Source: Mycobacterium fragae
Lineage (GTDB): Bacteria; Actinomycetota; Actinomycetes; Mycobacteriales; Mycobacteriaceae
Assembly: GCF_002102185.1 (NCBI RefSeq)
Contig: NZ_LQOW01000002.1
Span: 62,001-126,000 of the forward strand
Length of the DNA: 64,000 nucleotides
Reading direction: 5' to 3'
A program made the translations under genes and the position numbers. The notes under the pieces are model-generated. The model searched no databases. It was not told the DNA's origin and worked only from the letters and a program-made list of their open reading frames with translations. Shown piece by piece: positions 46,068-55,267 of the stretch; the stretch's first letter is position 1, and each line of letters starts with the position of its first letter.

Positions 46068-47306
46068 TTAGCGCGTGGGGTCGAACTCCCGTAACGCTTC
46101 GGGTTGCTTGCCGGTGGTGATTTGCTCGGCCAACAGCCGACCGGTGGCCGGGCCCTGCTTCATTCCCCACATGCCGTGCCCGCCGGCCACGTAGACGCCG
46201 TTTGCCGATACCTGTCCCACCAGCGGACGACCGTCGGGGCTCAATGGGCGTGGGCCAACCCATATCTCGTCGCGCTCCGCCCACTGCACCCCGTCGAGAT
46301 ACGGGCGCGCCGAATCGCAAATGGCGTCAACCACCCTGGCGGATGCCGGAGCATCCGGACGACGGAACTCCATCATGCTGGTGACCCGCAGCTTGCCCTT
46401 CAGTGGCGTACACGCCACCCGGGCGTCGGGCAGATAGATCGGGCCGAAAACCGGTCGCTGCACCCGCACCGTGAACGAGTAGCCGCGCCCGGCCTGCACC
46501 GGCACCCGAACCCAGCGCCTTACCAGTCGCGGCAACCAAGCGCCGGTTGCGATCACCGCCACGTCGGCGGTCAGCGCCGGACCCTCGGCCGGTTGCACGG
46601 TGACGCCATTCCCGCTGGACCGCACGTCAACGACGTCCTCTGTGTGCAGCTCTGCACCCCGTTCGACGACCGAGCGGCCCAGCGCCTGCACGAACCGCCC
46701 TGGGTCGACGAACCGCTGACCATCGATGCGGATGCCGGCGGTGACCGCGCTCGACGCCAGCGGCACCTGCTCCCGCAACCCCGCGCCGCTTAGCTCGGTG
46801 GTGGAGATGGGCTGTCCGGCATCGGCCAGACGCTGCAATTCCTCGAGCAGGTGCTCGGCCTGCTGCGAATTGTGGAATAGCGCGGTGATAGGCGCCTCGG
46901 TGATCGGCGCATCCACGCCGTTGGAGACCAGCGCCTCGTACGCCTGGAAGCACTCCTGGTTGAGCGCGACGCCGGCGCGCGCCGCTTGTATCCACGACGA
47001 CCGCCGGCAGTTCGCCGCGAACCGTATCAAGAAGCGCCACAGGGCCGGATCGGCGATCAGTGGAATACGCACGGGCCCATTGCGATTCGGCAATGACCGC
47101 AGAGCGTATCGCAGCATGCGGGGGTCGTTGAGCGGCATGGACAGCGCCGGCGCGATCCATCCGGCGTTGCCCCAGGAGGCGCCTGCCGCCACCCCGATGC
47201 GGTCGATGACCGTGACCGAGACGTCGCGCTCCTGCAGGAACCATGCTGTCGATAACCCGACGACGCCGGCGCCAACCACGATCGCCGATTGCGGCCCGAC
47301 CATCAC
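46068..47306 (-). CDS. FAD-dependent D-amino-acid dehydrogenase (DadA-like)
   Basis: A 412-residue DAO-type flavoenzyme. FAD motif '[20 protein letters not shown]'; '[18 protein letters not shown]' is typical of the DadA group, and the C-terminal FAD contact is '[20 protein letters not shown]'. It would oxidise a D-amino acid (or glycine/proline-type amine) and pass electrons to the membrane chain. Its GTG/ATG start overlaps the pgmA stop by 4 bp, an odd operon partner, so it is probably translated with pgmA. No alanine racemase gene is adjacent. Confidence 0.85.
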   Translation of the reverse strand: MMVGPQSAIVVGAGVVGLSTAWFLQERDVSVTVIDRIGVAAGASWGNAGWIAPALSMPLNDPRMLRYALRSLPNRNGPVRIPLIADPALWRFLIRFAANCRRSSWIQAARAGVALNQECFQAYEALVSNGVDAPITEAPITALFHNSQQAEHLLEELQRLADAGQPISTTELSGAGLREQVPLASSAVTAGIRIDGQRFVDPGRFVQALGRSVVERGAELHTEDVVDVRSSGNGVTVQPAEGPALTADVAVIATGAWLPRLVRRWVRVPVQAGRGYSFTVRVQRPVFGPIYLPDARVACTPLKGKLRVTSMMEFRRPDAPASARVVDAICDSARPYLDGVQWAERDEIWVGPRPLSPDGRPLVGQVSANGVYVAGGHGMWGMKQGPATGRLLAEQITTGKQPEALREFDPTR

Positions 47307-48943
47307 GAACCTCCGATAACCTTGTTGACCACGTCCCGCGCGGTCTCCTGGACCTGTGCCAAATGCTCTGGGCCGCGGAAGGATTCAGCGTAGATCTTGT
47401 AGACGTCCTCGGTGCCCGACGGCCGCGCGGCGAACCACGCATTTTCCGTGGTCACCTTCAGCCCGCCCAGCGCGGCGCCGTTGCCGGGTGCGCTGGTCAG
47501 CTTGGCGGTGATCGGCTCACCGGCCAGCTCGGTAGCGGTGACTTGATCGGCGGACAGTTTCGCCAGCCGGGCCTTCTGCTCACGGTCGGCGGGCGCGTCG
47601 ACCCGGGCATAGCTTGGCGCACCGTACGTTTCGGCCAGCTCCTCATACCGCTGCGACGGCGTCGCCTCGGTGACCGCCAGGATCTCCGCGGCCAGCAGCG
47701 CCAGGATGATGCCATCTTTGTCGGTGGTCCACACCGATCCGTCGCGGCGCAGAAACGACGCTCCGGCCGACTCTTCACCGCCGAAACCGATTGTGCCGCT
47801 GGCCAGGCCGTCGACGAACCATTTGAATCCGACCGGAACCTCGATTAGCCGGCGCCCGATGCCGTCGACCACGCGGTCGATGATCGACGAGCTGACCACG
47901 GTCTTGCCGACGGCGACACCAGCCGGCCAGGACGGCCGGTGGGTGTAGAGGTAGTCGATGGCGACCGCCAGGTAATGGTTGGGGTTCAGCAGCCCCGCGT
48001 CGGGAGTCACGATGCCGTGCCGGTCGGCGTCCGCGTCGTTGCCGGTGGCGATCTGGTAGCCGTCGCGGTTGGCGATCAGCCCTGCCATCGCATCCGGTGA
48101 GCTGCAATCCATCCGGATCTTGCCGTCGGTGTCCAGCGTCATGAACCGCCACGTCGCGTCCACCAGCGGATTGACCACGGTCAGATCCAGGTCGTGCCGT
48201 TCGGCGACGGCACCCCAATAGTCGACGCTGGCCCCGCCGAGCGGGTCGGCGCCGATCCGCACCCCGGCGCCGCGGATGGCGTCGATATCGATTACCGCCG
48301 GCAGGTCGTCGACATAGTTGACGAGGTAGTCATATGGATGCGCGGCACGCAGCGCGCGAGCCAGACCCACCCGCTTCACCGCCGACAGCCCCTCGCACAG
48401 AATCTCGTTGGCGCGCTTGGCAATTGCGCTGGTGATGTCGCTGTCCGCCGGGCCGCCGTTGGGCGGGTTGTACTTGAAGCCGCCATCGCGCGGCGGGTTG
48501 TGCGACGGTGTCACCACGATGCCGTCGGCGAGGTCTTCGCTGCGGCCGTGGTTGTGGGTGAGAATGGCGTGGCTGATCGCCGGTGTCGGCGTATATCGGC
48601 CCGCGGCGTCGACGATCACCGTCACGTCGTTGGCGGCGAGCACCTCCAGCGCCGATACCCACGCCGGCTCGGAGAGGCCGTGCGTGTCGCGTCCGATGAA
48701 CAGCGGCCCGGTGATACCCGCGGCGGCGCGATGCTCCACGATGGCCTGCGTGATGGCCAGGATGTGTGCCTCGTTGAAGGCCCCGTCCAGTGCGGAACCT
48801 CGGTGGCCTGACGTGCCGAACGCCACCTGTTGAGCGACGTCATCGGGGTCCGGTTCGCATGTGTAGTACGCGGTCACCAGCTGCGGTAGGTCGACGAGGT
48901 CCTCGGGCTGCGCCGGCTGACCGGCACGTGGGTTGGCGGCCAT
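47303..48943 (-). CDS. pgmA: Phosphoglucomutase (alpha-D-glucose phosphate-specific)
   Basis: A 546-residue enzyme that interconverts glucose-1-phosphate and glucose-6-phosphate, feeding glycogen, trehalose and cell-wall sugar synthesis. The N-terminal phosphate contact is '[20 protein letters not shown]', the phosphoserine loop '[20 protein letters not shown]', the metal loop '[17 protein letters not shown]', the sugar loop '[20 protein letters not shown]' and the C-terminal phosphate loop '[17 protein letters not shown]'. All are intact. Start ATG 48943 ([10 protein letters not shown]); it matches M. tuberculosis PgmA (Rv3068c, 547 aa). Divergent from the crcB pair with only 38 bp between. 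Confidence 0.95.
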   Translation of the reverse strand: MAANPRAGQPAQPEDLVDLPQLVTAYYTCEPDPDDVAQQVAFGTSGHRGSALDGAFNEAHILAITQAIVEHRAAAGITGPLFIGRDTHGLSEPAWVSALEVLAANDVTVIVDAAGRYTPTPAISHAILTHNHGRSEDLADGIVVTPSHNPPRDGGFKYNPPNGGPADSDITSAIAKRANEILCEGLSAVKRVGLARALRAAHPYDYLVNYVDDLPAVIDIDAIRGAGVRIGADPLGGASVDYWGAVAERHDLDLTVVNPLVDATWRFMTLDTDGKIRMDCSSPDAMAGLIANRDGYQIATGNDADADRHGIVTPDAGLLNPNHYLAVAIDYLYTHRPSWPAGVAVGKTVVSSSIIDRVVDGIGRRLIEVPVGFKWFVDGLASGTIGFGGEESAGASFLRRDGSVWTTDKDGIILALLAAEILAVTEATPSQRYEELAETYGAPSYARVDAPADREQKARLAKLSADQVTATELAGEPITAKLTSAPGNGAALGGLKVTTENAWFAARPSGTEDVYKIYAESFRGPEHLAQVQETARDVVNKVIGGS

Positions 48944-48981
48944 GACGTCAATTCTGCCGATGCCGCGCATAGGCTGCTTGA

Positions 48982-49377
48982 ATGCCAGGTCGTGACTACC
49001 GTGAGTTGGCGGCTGTCTTCATCGGCGGCGCGCTGGGTGCTATCGCCCGTGTGGGCCTGAACAGCCTGGCGGACCCCGACCCGACGCGTTGGCCCTGGCC
49101 GACGTTCACGGCCAATATCGTCGGCGCCGTCCTGGTGGGCTACTTCACCACCCGGCTGCTGGAGCGATTGCCGTTGTCGAGCTATCGCCGGCCGCTGCTC
49201 GGGACCGGGCTGTGCGGCGGGCTGACCACCTTCTCCACCATGCAGGTGGAAACGCTGGACATGCTCGAACACCACCGGTACGGCCTGGCCGTCAGCTATA
49301 CCGCCGCCAGCATCGCGGTGGGACTGCTCGCGGTGTATCTGGCGACGGCCGCGGTGCGCCGGGTGCCGGTGCGCTGA
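48982..49377 (+). CDS. crcB: Fluoride ion channel subunit CrcB/Fluc (1)
   Basis: A 131-residue membrane protein with four hydrophobic segments. The family marks are '[18 protein letters not shown]', '[15 protein letters not shown]' (the Asn-containing pore helix) and '[16 protein letters not shown]' (the GxTTFSTF-like break with the Phe-box). It exports fluoride as a dimer; two adjacent genes usually mean a heterodimer. Its stop overlaps the start of the second crcB (TGATG). No fluoride riboswitch fits in the 38-bp gap upstream. Confidence 0.93.
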   Translation: MPGRDYRELAAVFIGGALGAIARVGLNSLADPDPTRWPWPTFTANIVGAVLVGYFTTRLLERLPLSSYRRPLLGTGLCGGLTTFSTMQVETLDMLEHHRYGLAVSYTAASIAVGLLAVYLATAAVRRVPVR

Positions 49378-49736
49378 TGCTCCTCTGGGTCGGAGTGCTG
49401 GTCGCCGGCGGCATCGGGTCGGTGCTGCGGTTCCTGGTCGACGGCGCGGTGGCCCGCCGGGTAGTGCGGTCGTTTCCGTTCGGAACGCTGACGGTGAACA
49501 TCAGCGGTGCGATGCTGCTCGGACTGGTCGGCGGTCTGGCATTGAGCCGTCATGCCGCGCTGCTGGCCGACACCGCGTTCATCGGCTCCTACACCACGTT
49601 TTCCACCTGGATGCTGGAAACGCAGCGCCTCGGCGAAGAAAGGCAGGTGTGGACCGCGGTCGCCAACCTTGTGGTCAGCATCGTGCTCGGCATGGGCGCG
49701 GCCCTGCTCGGCCAATGGATCGCGGGCCGACTATGA
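49377..49736 (+). CDS. crcB: Fluoride ion channel subunit CrcB/Fluc (2)
   Basis: A 119-residue partner of the preceding subunit: 'VLVAGGIGSVLRFLVDG', 'PFGTLTVNISGAMLLGLVGG' (pore helix Asn), 'FIGSYTTFSTWMLETQ' and 'LVVSIVLGMGAALLGQWI'. It likely forms an antiparallel heterodimer with CrcB1. The ATG at 49377 overlaps the crcB1 stop and its own stop overlaps the DUF190 start (ATGA), so all three are translationally coupled. Confidence 0.92.
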   Translation: MLLWVGVLVAGGIGSVLRFLVDGAVARRVVRSFPFGTLTVNISGAMLLGLVGGLALSRHAALLADTAFIGSYTTFSTWMLETQRLGEERQVWTAVANLVVSIVLGMGAALLGQWIAGRL

Positions 49737-50812
49737 ACCAACCGTGCCTGAAGCTGACCACCTACTTTGGCGAGCGCCAACGCGCCGATCACACTGGGCG
49801 GCAAGGCTTTCTGGCCGATGCGATGCTGAACCTGTTCGGCGCCCGCGAAGTCGCGACCAGCGTGATGCTACGCGGCATCGCCAGTTTCGGGCCGCGGCAC
49901 GTGTTGCGCACCGACGAATCGCTGAGCCTGTCCGAGGACCCGCCGGTGGCGATCGCCGCGGTCGACGTGGAGTCCAAGATCAGCGCAATGGTCGACGACG
50001 TCGTCGCGATGACCGGTCACGGGCTGGTGACTCTGGAGCGGGCACGGCTGGGAGGCGACGCCATTGGTGACGCCGACGCTCGTGACGCCGTCAAGCTCAC
50101 CGTCTATGTGGGACGTCAGGAGCGCATCGCCGGGCTCCCAGCATTTCGGGCGGTGTGCGATCTGCTGCATCGGCACGGGTTCGCCGGTGCGGCAGTGTTT
50201 CTGGGTGTCGACGGCACCGCGCACGGCGAGCGCTACCGCGCCCGGTTTTTCGGCCGCAACGTCAATGTTCCGCTCATGATCATCTCGATCGGCGCGGCAG
50301 CGCAGGTTTCGGCTGCGATCTCCGAGCTCAACGCCGTCATGTCCAACCCATTGCTGACCGTCGAGCGGGTGCGGCTGTGCAAACGGGACGGAGAGTTGTT
50401 CGAGCGGCCGCACCGGCTGCCGACGACCGATGCGCAGGGACGTGCGGTATGGCAGAAACTGATGGTGCACACCAGCGAGGCCACCAGGCACGGTGGCTTA
50501 CCGATCCACCGGGCGCTCGTCCGCGAACTGCTGGACTCCGGGATGGCGCGCGGGGCGACCGTGCTGCGCGGCATCTGGGGGTTTCACGGCGATCATAAAC
50601 CGCACGGAGACAGGCTGTTTCAGCTGGCCCGACGCGTGCCGGTTGTCACGATCATCATCGACAGGCCCGAGTGGATCGCACGCAGTTTCGACATTGTCCA
50701 CGAGTTGACCGCCGACCACGGCGTGGTCACCAGTGAGATGGTCCCGGCCGTCGTGTCGATCGGCGGCCCGGCCGCGGGCGGCGACACCCGATTAGCGCAA
50801 TATGACTACTGA
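49733..50812 (+). CDS. DUF190 protein with tandem repeats (Rv3071-like)
   Basis: A 359-residue cytosolic protein built from about three copies of the ~100-residue DUF190 domain: 'CLKLTTYFGERQRADHTGRQ', 'AVKLTVYVGRQERIAGLPAF' and 'AVWQKLMVHTSEATRHGGLP' each open a repeat, and 'HRHGFAGAAVFLGVDGTAHG' and 'RGATVLRGIWGFHGDHKPHG' are matching segments. DUF190 proteins resemble PII-like ligand-binding folds and are commonly encoded with crcB; a regulatory or fluoride-response role is likely but unproven. It is the third gene of the crcB operon and overlaps the convergent acyltransferase gene by 7 bp. Confidence 0.88.
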   Translation: MNQPCLKLTTYFGERQRADHTGRQGFLADAMLNLFGAREVATSVMLRGIASFGPRHVLRTDESLSLSEDPPVAIAAVDVESKISAMVDDVVAMTGHGLVTLERARLGGDAIGDADARDAVKLTVYVGRQERIAGLPAFRAVCDLLHRHGFAGAAVFLGVDGTAHGERYRARFFGRNVNVPLMIISIGAAAQVSAAISELNAVMSNPLLTVERVRLCKRDGELFERPHRLPTTDAQGRAVWQKLMVHTSEATRHGGLPIHRALVRELLDSGMARGATVLRGIWGFHGDHKPHGDRLFQLARRVPVVTIIIDRPEWIARSFDIVHELTADHGVVTSEMVPAVVSIGGPAAGGDTRLAQYDY

Positions 50813-51417
50813 TCCGTTGGAAGGACCAGCGCATATAGCGCCATCCGGCGGTTCGACATGTCGTGCTCGCCAAGAAACACGCAGCCGGCGCGCTCACAGA
50901 ACTTGCGCCCCATCTGGTTGCGGTGGTCGGGGTCGAACATGATCCGCCGACACCGCGGTTCGGACCGGATCAGGCTCATCACGAGATTCGGCAGCAAGGA
51001 TTGCACGATTCCCTTTTTCAGGGCCCTTTCGTCCGGCACCGCGGCGTGCACACCGATGTCGTATGGGTCGGCGTCGTAGCGAGTGGCGATGGAATCTTTC
51101 GCCGCCCAATAGATTTCGAAGTACGCTCCGTCTTTTCCGTCGAGGCTGGCGACGAATGGGCGCGAATAGTTGCCGTCGAGTTGGGCACGCAGGTGGCGAT
51201 GCCAGCGCGCGGTCGGCCAAGCCGATTCCCAAGTGTCGGCGAGCAGCGGCTGATTCATCCAGTCGGCGATCATTTCCGCGTCCGCGTCGGGGTCGGCGAG
51301 GCGCATTGCGTATGGCTCGGGCAGCTCGAGCACACTCGGCGGCGGGGGGAGGTTGCGGACCGCGTCGGGTAAACCTTCGGTCAGCTCCCGCGGGAGGATC
51401 GGCTCGATACCAGTCAT
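50806..51417 (-). CDS. MbtK-like siderophore lysine N-acyltransferase (GNAT)
   Basis: A 203-residue acetyltransferase very close to M. tuberculosis MbtK (Rv1347c), which adds the fatty-acyl chain to the lysine of mycobactin. Shared blocks are 'LEIYWAAKDS' (here FEIYWAAKDS), 'RYDADPYDIGVHAAV' and 'CRRIMFDPDHRNQMGRKFCE', then 'LGEHDMSNRRMALYALVLP'; the His and Asp proposed as catalytic in Rv1347c are present. No other mycobactin gene is near. It could be the genome's only mbtK moved to this place, or a paralogue acting on another amine. It lies alone between the crcB operon and the DUF488 gene. Confidence 0.82.
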   Translation of the reverse strand: MTGIEPILPRELTEGLPDAVRNLPPPPSVLELPEPYAMRLADPDADAEMIADWMNQPLLADTWESAWPTARWHRHLRAQLDGNYSRPFVASLDGKDGAYFEIYWAAKDSIATRYDADPYDIGVHAAVPDERALKKGIVQSLLPNLVMSLIRSEPRCRRIMFDPDHRNQMGRKFCERAGCVFLGEHDMSNRRMALYALVLPTDQ

Positions 51418-51459
51418 GTCAGGCAGCGAGCCTACCCAAGCCCACGATGTGGTGGGGTT

Positions 51460-51813
51460 TTACCTACCCTTCAGCAACGTCGCCAGCACCGCGGCTTGGC
51501 TGCCCTGCACGTCGCGGGTAGCAGTCACCAGCGTCACCACCTGGCGCTTGGTCAGCTTGCGCAGCTCGTCGAGCGCCTGGTTGCCCTGCAGCTCCTTCTT
51601 GTACCGCTTGGCGAACTCGTCGAAACGCTCGGGCTTGTGGCCATACCACTCACGCAGTTCTTTGGATGGCGCGACGTCCTTGTACCAGGTGCCCACCCGC
51701 GGGTCGTCCTTGCGGAAACCTCGCGGCCATACCCGGTCCACCAGCACGCGCTGACCGTCGTCGGGCTTCGGATCGTCGTAGACCCGGGCCACCCAGACAC
51801 GGCTCTTGGCCAT
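51460..51813 (-). CDS. DUF488 family protein (Rv3073c-like)
   Basis: A 117-residue basic protein with the DUF488 pattern: 'VWVARVYDDPKPDDGQRVLV', 'DRVWPRGFRKDDPRVGTWYK', 'APSKELREWYGHKPERFDEF' and the C-terminal 'VVTLVTATRDVQGSQAAVLA'. The family is widespread and uncharacterised; some members are annotated as uroporphyrin-III methyltransferase-like, which I do not support from this sequence. It lies 21 bp before the LLM oxidoreductase stop on the same strand and could be the last gene of that transcript. Confidence 0.88.
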   Translation of the reverse strand: MAKSRVWVARVYDDPKPDDGQRVLVDRVWPRGFRKDDPRVGTWYKDVAPSKELREWYGHKPERFDEFAKRYKKELQGNQALDELRKLTKRQVVTLVTATRDVQGSQAAVLATLLKGR

Positions 51814-51834
51814 GCGCCCAGGGTAACGCCGCGG

Positions 51835-52782
51835 TCAGGTCAGCGCGGGCAGGACTTTGTCGGCGAGCAGCTGAACCGACTTCCACGCCTCGTCGACGGG
51901 CATGCCGCCGACCAGCGGGTGCAGCACGATCGGTCCGTAGTCGTCGGAGCCGCGGAACTCGTCGATGAGCTGGTCGGGCGTCAGGAACCGGTAGCGTCCC
52001 GACGCCTTGACTTCGTCCAGTGTCTGGACGCCGGGTAGGTGCATCAGCGAACGCTGGTCGGTCGACCACCCGCCGTAAGTGACGGCCTCCCAGAGGATGT
52101 GCTCGCCGAGCTCTGCCCAAGCACGGTCCGGATCCTCGTGCAGGTAGATCATTCCGCGATTGACCGGCCCGGGCATGACGACGAGCGGCGTGACGCCAGC
52201 CTCCGCGCAAAGCTCGCGGTAGTAGGCGGCAATGTCGGGTAGGTGATCGGACAGGCTGAGCGGCAACCGAAACCGTGCCGCGCGCCGCGCCGTCGCGCGC
52301 ACGCCGCCGCCGACGTAGAGCGGCGGATGCGGCCGGGTCCAGCTGCCGATCCCTGCCCAGACTGACAGCATCCGCTCGATCAGGCTGTCCATGAGTTCGC
52401 CGCGACGGCTGAAATCCACACCGAGCGAGTCATATTCGATGGTTCGATAACCCAGGCCCACCGTGGTGTGCAGGCGGCCCCGGCTCATGTTGTCGACCAG
52501 CGCGATGTCTTCGGCCAGCCGGACCGGATTCCACAACGGTCCCAGCGCACAGTCGACGCTGGCGATCAGCGTCGAGGTTCGCGCGAGAAACATCGCGGCA
52601 GCCATGATCGGGTTGCAGCTCCATCCATGCCCGGTGGCGTGGTGCTCGTCGACACTGATCGAGGTGATGCCCCGTGTCTCGCCCCACTGCGCCATTTCCA
52701 GCGCGGCACGGATCAACTCGCCCTGGGTACGTGGCTCTCCTTGCGGCGACGCGAAATTGAAGCGCAGCACCGTCAGCAACAT
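51835..52782 (-). CDS. LLM-class flavin/F420-dependent oxidoreductase
   Basis: A 315-residue luciferase-like (beta/alpha)8 enzyme. Typical blocks are 'ISVDEHHATGHGWSCNPIMA', 'LIASVDCALGPLWNPVRLAE', 'DNMSRGRLHTTVGLGYRTIE' and 'RPHPPLYVGGGVRATARRAA'. In mycobacteria many of these enzymes use F420; no residue here decides between F420 and FMN. The ATG at 52782 follows GGAG by 6 bp. It is the last of five genes (sulfotransferase, MBL, SDR, VOC, LLM) spaced by -4 to +10 bp. Confidence 0.87.
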   Translation of the reverse strand: MLLTVLRFNFASPQGEPRTQGELIRAALEMAQWGETRGITSISVDEHHATGHGWSCNPIMAAAMFLARTSTLIASVDCALGPLWNPVRLAEDIALVDNMSRGRLHTTVGLGYRTIEYDSLGVDFSRRGELMDSLIERMLSVWAGIGSWTRPHPPLYVGGGVRATARRAARFRLPLSLSDHLPDIAAYYRELCAEAGVTPLVVMPGPVNRGMIYLHEDPDRAWAELGEHILWEAVTYGGWSTDQRSLMHLPGVQTLDEVKASGRYRFLTPDQLIDEFRGSDDYGPIVLHPLVGGMPVDEAWKSVQLLADKVLPALT

Positions 52783-52783
52783 C

Positions 52784-53263
52784 TCACGCTCCGTCGGGTT
52801 GCGCCGCCGACTGCACGAACGCGGAGAAGTCGGGAAACAGCGCACGGTCGACGATCTCGATGCGGGTGCCGAACGCATCGATGTAATAGGCGAACAGCGC
52901 GAGCTCCGATCCGGGCACGTCGGCTGTCATTTCGAAAGTGAAGCCGTTGTTCCCCAGCATGTGACCGGTCTCGGCGAGGTTGTCGGTGAAGTAGCCGAGG
53001 TGATGGACCGAATTGCCACGCGCGGCCGTCCACGGCGTTCCGGGCACCTCCTGGATGAGTTCGATGTGCGGGCTCTGCACGGAGTAGACGACCGTCGAGG
53101 ACAGTTCCTGGACCCCGGTCGCGGTGCGGAAGGGCAGCGTATACGTCAGCGGGGTGATCCACCGGTAGCCGGCCAGCGCGCTCAGGCGGGCGATGGCGAC
53201 GTCGAGGTCGGGCACGACGATGCCGGTGTGGTAGAGGTCTTCTGGTTGTAGCGCGAACGTCAT
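52784..53263 (-). CDS. VOC superfamily protein, possible extradiol-dioxygenase-like fold
   Basis: A 159-residue VOC protein: 'DLYHTGIVVPDLDVAIARLS' opens the first half (with the His metal-ligand position), 'SPHIELIQEVPGTPWTAARG' and 'NSVHHLGYFTDNLAETGHML' (second His) follow, and 'FAYYIDAFGTRIEIVDRAL' carries the Glu position. The likely H-H-E set suggests an active metal site, as in methylmalonyl-CoA epimerase or dioxygenase relatives. The ATG at 53263 is followed by the usual first strand. Co-transcribed with the SDR upstream (10 bp) and the LLM enzyme downstream (1 bp). Confidence 0.82.
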   Translation of the reverse strand: MTFALQPEDLYHTGIVVPDLDVAIARLSALAGYRWITPLTYTLPFRTATGVQELSSTVVYSVQSPHIELIQEVPGTPWTAARGNSVHHLGYFTDNLAETGHMLGNNGFTFEMTADVPGSELALFAYYIDAFGTRIEIVDRALFPDFSAFVQSAAQPDGA

Positions 53264-53273
53264 AGGCCTGTCC

Positions 53274-54023
53274 TTAGATGCAGTCCGAGGCGCCGTCGAC
53301 AACGAAGACGGCACCGCTGGTGTAGCTGCTTTGCTCGCTGCACAGAAGCGCGATCGTGGGTGCGATCTCGGCGACAGTGCCCAAGCGTCCCAACGGGATA
53401 TGCGCCAGTTCGGCATCGACCAGCTCTGCGACACCATGCATGGGCGCGGTCATCGGCGTGTCGATCGTGCCCGGCGCCACCGCGTTGACCCGGATTCCTT
53501 TGCCCGCCCATTTGACCGCGAGATTTCTGGTGATCGAGATGATTCCGGCCTTGGCCGCGCCGTAACCGGGCACCAGCAAGACTGCTCGCAACGCAGACAT
53601 CGAGGCGAGATTGACCACGCTGGCGCCGCCCGCCGCCGTCGACGCCTTCAGCGCCCGATAGAGGCCGACCGTCAACCGGTACGGGCCGGTCAAGTTGAGC
53701 GCGACCGATGCGTCGAACCCGTCGGGCTTCGACTCGTCAAGGCCGCCAGGGAAATTCGCGCCTGCATTGTTGACCAGCACGTCGAGTCTGGTGAAGCTCT
53801 GCGCCAGCGCGTCGACCGACTCCGGATCGGTGATCTGCAACTGTCGATAGGTCATGCCGGACAGGTCGGCGTCGTAGTTCGCGGCGGCCGGTTTGGTTCC
53901 GGTGATCGTGACGTCGGCGCCGGCGTCGCGAAACAGCACGGCGGTGGCATGCCCGATGCCGCTGGTGCCGCCGGTGATCAACACTACAGTGCCGGTGAAG
54001 TCGAAACTGACTCGCGCCGTCAT
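53274..54023 (-). CDS. Short-chain dehydrogenase/reductase
   Basis: A 249-residue SDR: 'VVLITGGTSGIGHATAVLFR' (cofactor), 'RLDVLVNNAGANFPGGLDES' (NNAG), 'ASVVNLASMSALRAVLLVPG' (Ser) then 'GYGAAKAGIISITRNLAVKW' (YxxxK). After strand 2, 'VTITGTKPAAANYDADL' suggests NADP use. The C-terminal 'GAVFVVDGASDCI' is normal. The ATG overlaps the MBL-fold gene's stop by 4 bp. It probably oxidises or reduces an intermediate shared with the sulfotransferase and VOC enzymes. Confidence 0.88.
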   Translation of the reverse strand: MTARVSFDFTGTVVLITGGTSGIGHATAVLFRDAGADVTITGTKPAAANYDADLSGMTYRQLQITDPESVDALAQSFTRLDVLVNNAGANFPGGLDESKPDGFDASVALNLTGPYRLTVGLYRALKASTAAGGASVVNLASMSALRAVLLVPGYGAAKAGIISITRNLAVKWAGKGIRVNAVAPGTIDTPMTAPMHGVAELVDAELAHIPLGRLGTVAEIAPTIALLCSEQSSYTSGAVFVVDGASDCI

Positions 54024-55267
54024 GAGTACCTCGCAATTTGCTCACGCAGCCAAGCGCTCTCCCAGAAGTTCGTACTCTCGGCCAGCAGGACTTCGTGGGC
54101 TTCCCGCAGCACCTCGCGCGCCCCTGGATGATCCACAGGAACAAGCTCGACGAGATGGATGGCGTGCAAGGGGCGGCCCATGTCCAGGTGTGCCCGCGCG
54201 CGCTCCATAAGTGCGTCTGGGCCGGCAAGTTCGACCACGTCGGCAGCGACAGCGTCGAATTCGACGGGGTACAACTCGGTGGTGGAGCGATGGTGGAACC
54301 AGCCCGAGTAGTTTTCCCAGATCGCCCGCACATCCCAGGCGACCTTCCCATAGCCTTGGCCCACTTCGTATTCCGCGGGCAGGGTGATTTCGCGCATCAG
54401 AGTCCGCACATCCTTGCCGGCATTCATCCCGACGACGGTCTGGTCATGGACGTACTGGACGGCGTTGCGCAGTCTCGTCAGCTCGGCGTTGATGCGCTTC
54501 TGCCCGGCGATCGGTTCGAAGTGACCGGTCACCAACAACTCCGGCTGCAGATCGCGCACCCGCTCGATTGAGGCGATAGCGGTCAAGGCGTCACGGTATC
54601 GGTCACCGCGGATGGTAACCAGGTTCGGAATGTGCCCGAAGATAGGCCCGAAGGTATTGCCGCACAAGCAGATTCTTTCCTCGGGCAACCACACCACCAG
54701 TGAGTCGGTGGTCTCACCGCCGGGCACGGAGATCAACTCCATCCGCCGCCCGCCGACCTCCAGCATGAGCGTGTCCGCGAAATCGAGATCGACGACGGGC
54801 ACACTCTGGCCAGGCAGGTGTGTGGTGCCCAGACGCCGTTGAATGGCCTGGATACCCTCCGCCAGGGTGTCCTTGAAAGCGAACGCGCTGCGGCTGCCCC
54901 GGTACGGGATCAGGCGTTCGTTGTCGTCGCGCCACAGTGTCCAATTCGCTTGTGCGACAACGGTGGTGTCGAGGTCACGGACGCTGTCCAGGCCGCCGAC
55001 ATGGTCGACGTGGCCCTGGGTGAAGATGATGTAGCGCACGGGCGAGGGGTCGACGGCGTCGAAGTTGGCGCGGTGCACCGGCCCTTCGAAGCCCATCCCG
55101 GTATTGATGATCACCCGGCCGTCGCCGGTGGTCAGCAGATAGGAATTCGACAGGCCCGGCGAGCACCACAGTCCCGGGGCGATCTGCTCGGCCTTCTCGG
55201 CGGCCGCGGGGCGCATGGCGTCGGCGCCCGGCCGGCTGCGATAGACCGGTTCGAACTCGGCGCTCAT
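54020..55267 (-). CDS. MBL-fold protein of alkylsulfatase-like type with altered metal site
   Basis: A 415-residue protein. The metallo-beta-lactamase domain (about 1-250) has 'LTTGDGRVIINTGMGFEGPV', then 'YIIFTQGHVDHVGGLDSV'. Here the usual T-H-x-H-x-D-H reads T-Q-G-H-V-D-H, so the first metal His is Gln. Further on come 'SVPGGETTDSLVVWLPEERI', 'CGNTFGPIFGHIPNLVTIRG' and 'LLVTGHFEP'. In SdsA1-type alkylsulfatases, as I recall them, a Glu sits where this protein has Gly before N-T. The C-terminal 150 residues look like the alkylsulfatase dimer/helical domain ('VRAIWENYSGWFHHRST'). It may hydrolyse sulfate esters with one metal, or have another role. Confidence 0.8.
   Translation of the reverse strand: MSAEFEPVYRSRPGADAMRPAAAEKAEQIAPGLWCSPGLSNSYLLTTGDGRVIINTGMGFEGPVHRANFDAVDPSPVRYIIFTQGHVDHVGGLDSVRDLDTTVVAQANWTLWRDDNERLIPYRGSRSAFAFKDTLAEGIQAIQRRLGTTHLPGQSVPVVDLDFADTLMLEVGGRRMELISVPGGETTDSLVVWLPEERICLCGNTFGPIFGHIPNLVTIRGDRYRDALTAIASIERVRDLQPELLVTGHFEPIAGQKRINAELTRLRNAVQYVHDQTVVGMNAGKDVRTLMREITLPAEYEVGQGYGKVAWDVRAIWENYSGWFHHRSTTELYPVEFDAVAADVVELAGPDALMERARAHLDMGRPLHAIHLVELVPVDHPGAREVLREAHEVLLAESTNFWESAWLREQIARYS

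Noticed and set aside
48944-48981. A possible fluoride riboswitch before crcB
   Set aside because: Only 38 bp separate the divergent pgmA and crcB starts, too short for the riboswitch fold, and its conserved bases are not seen.
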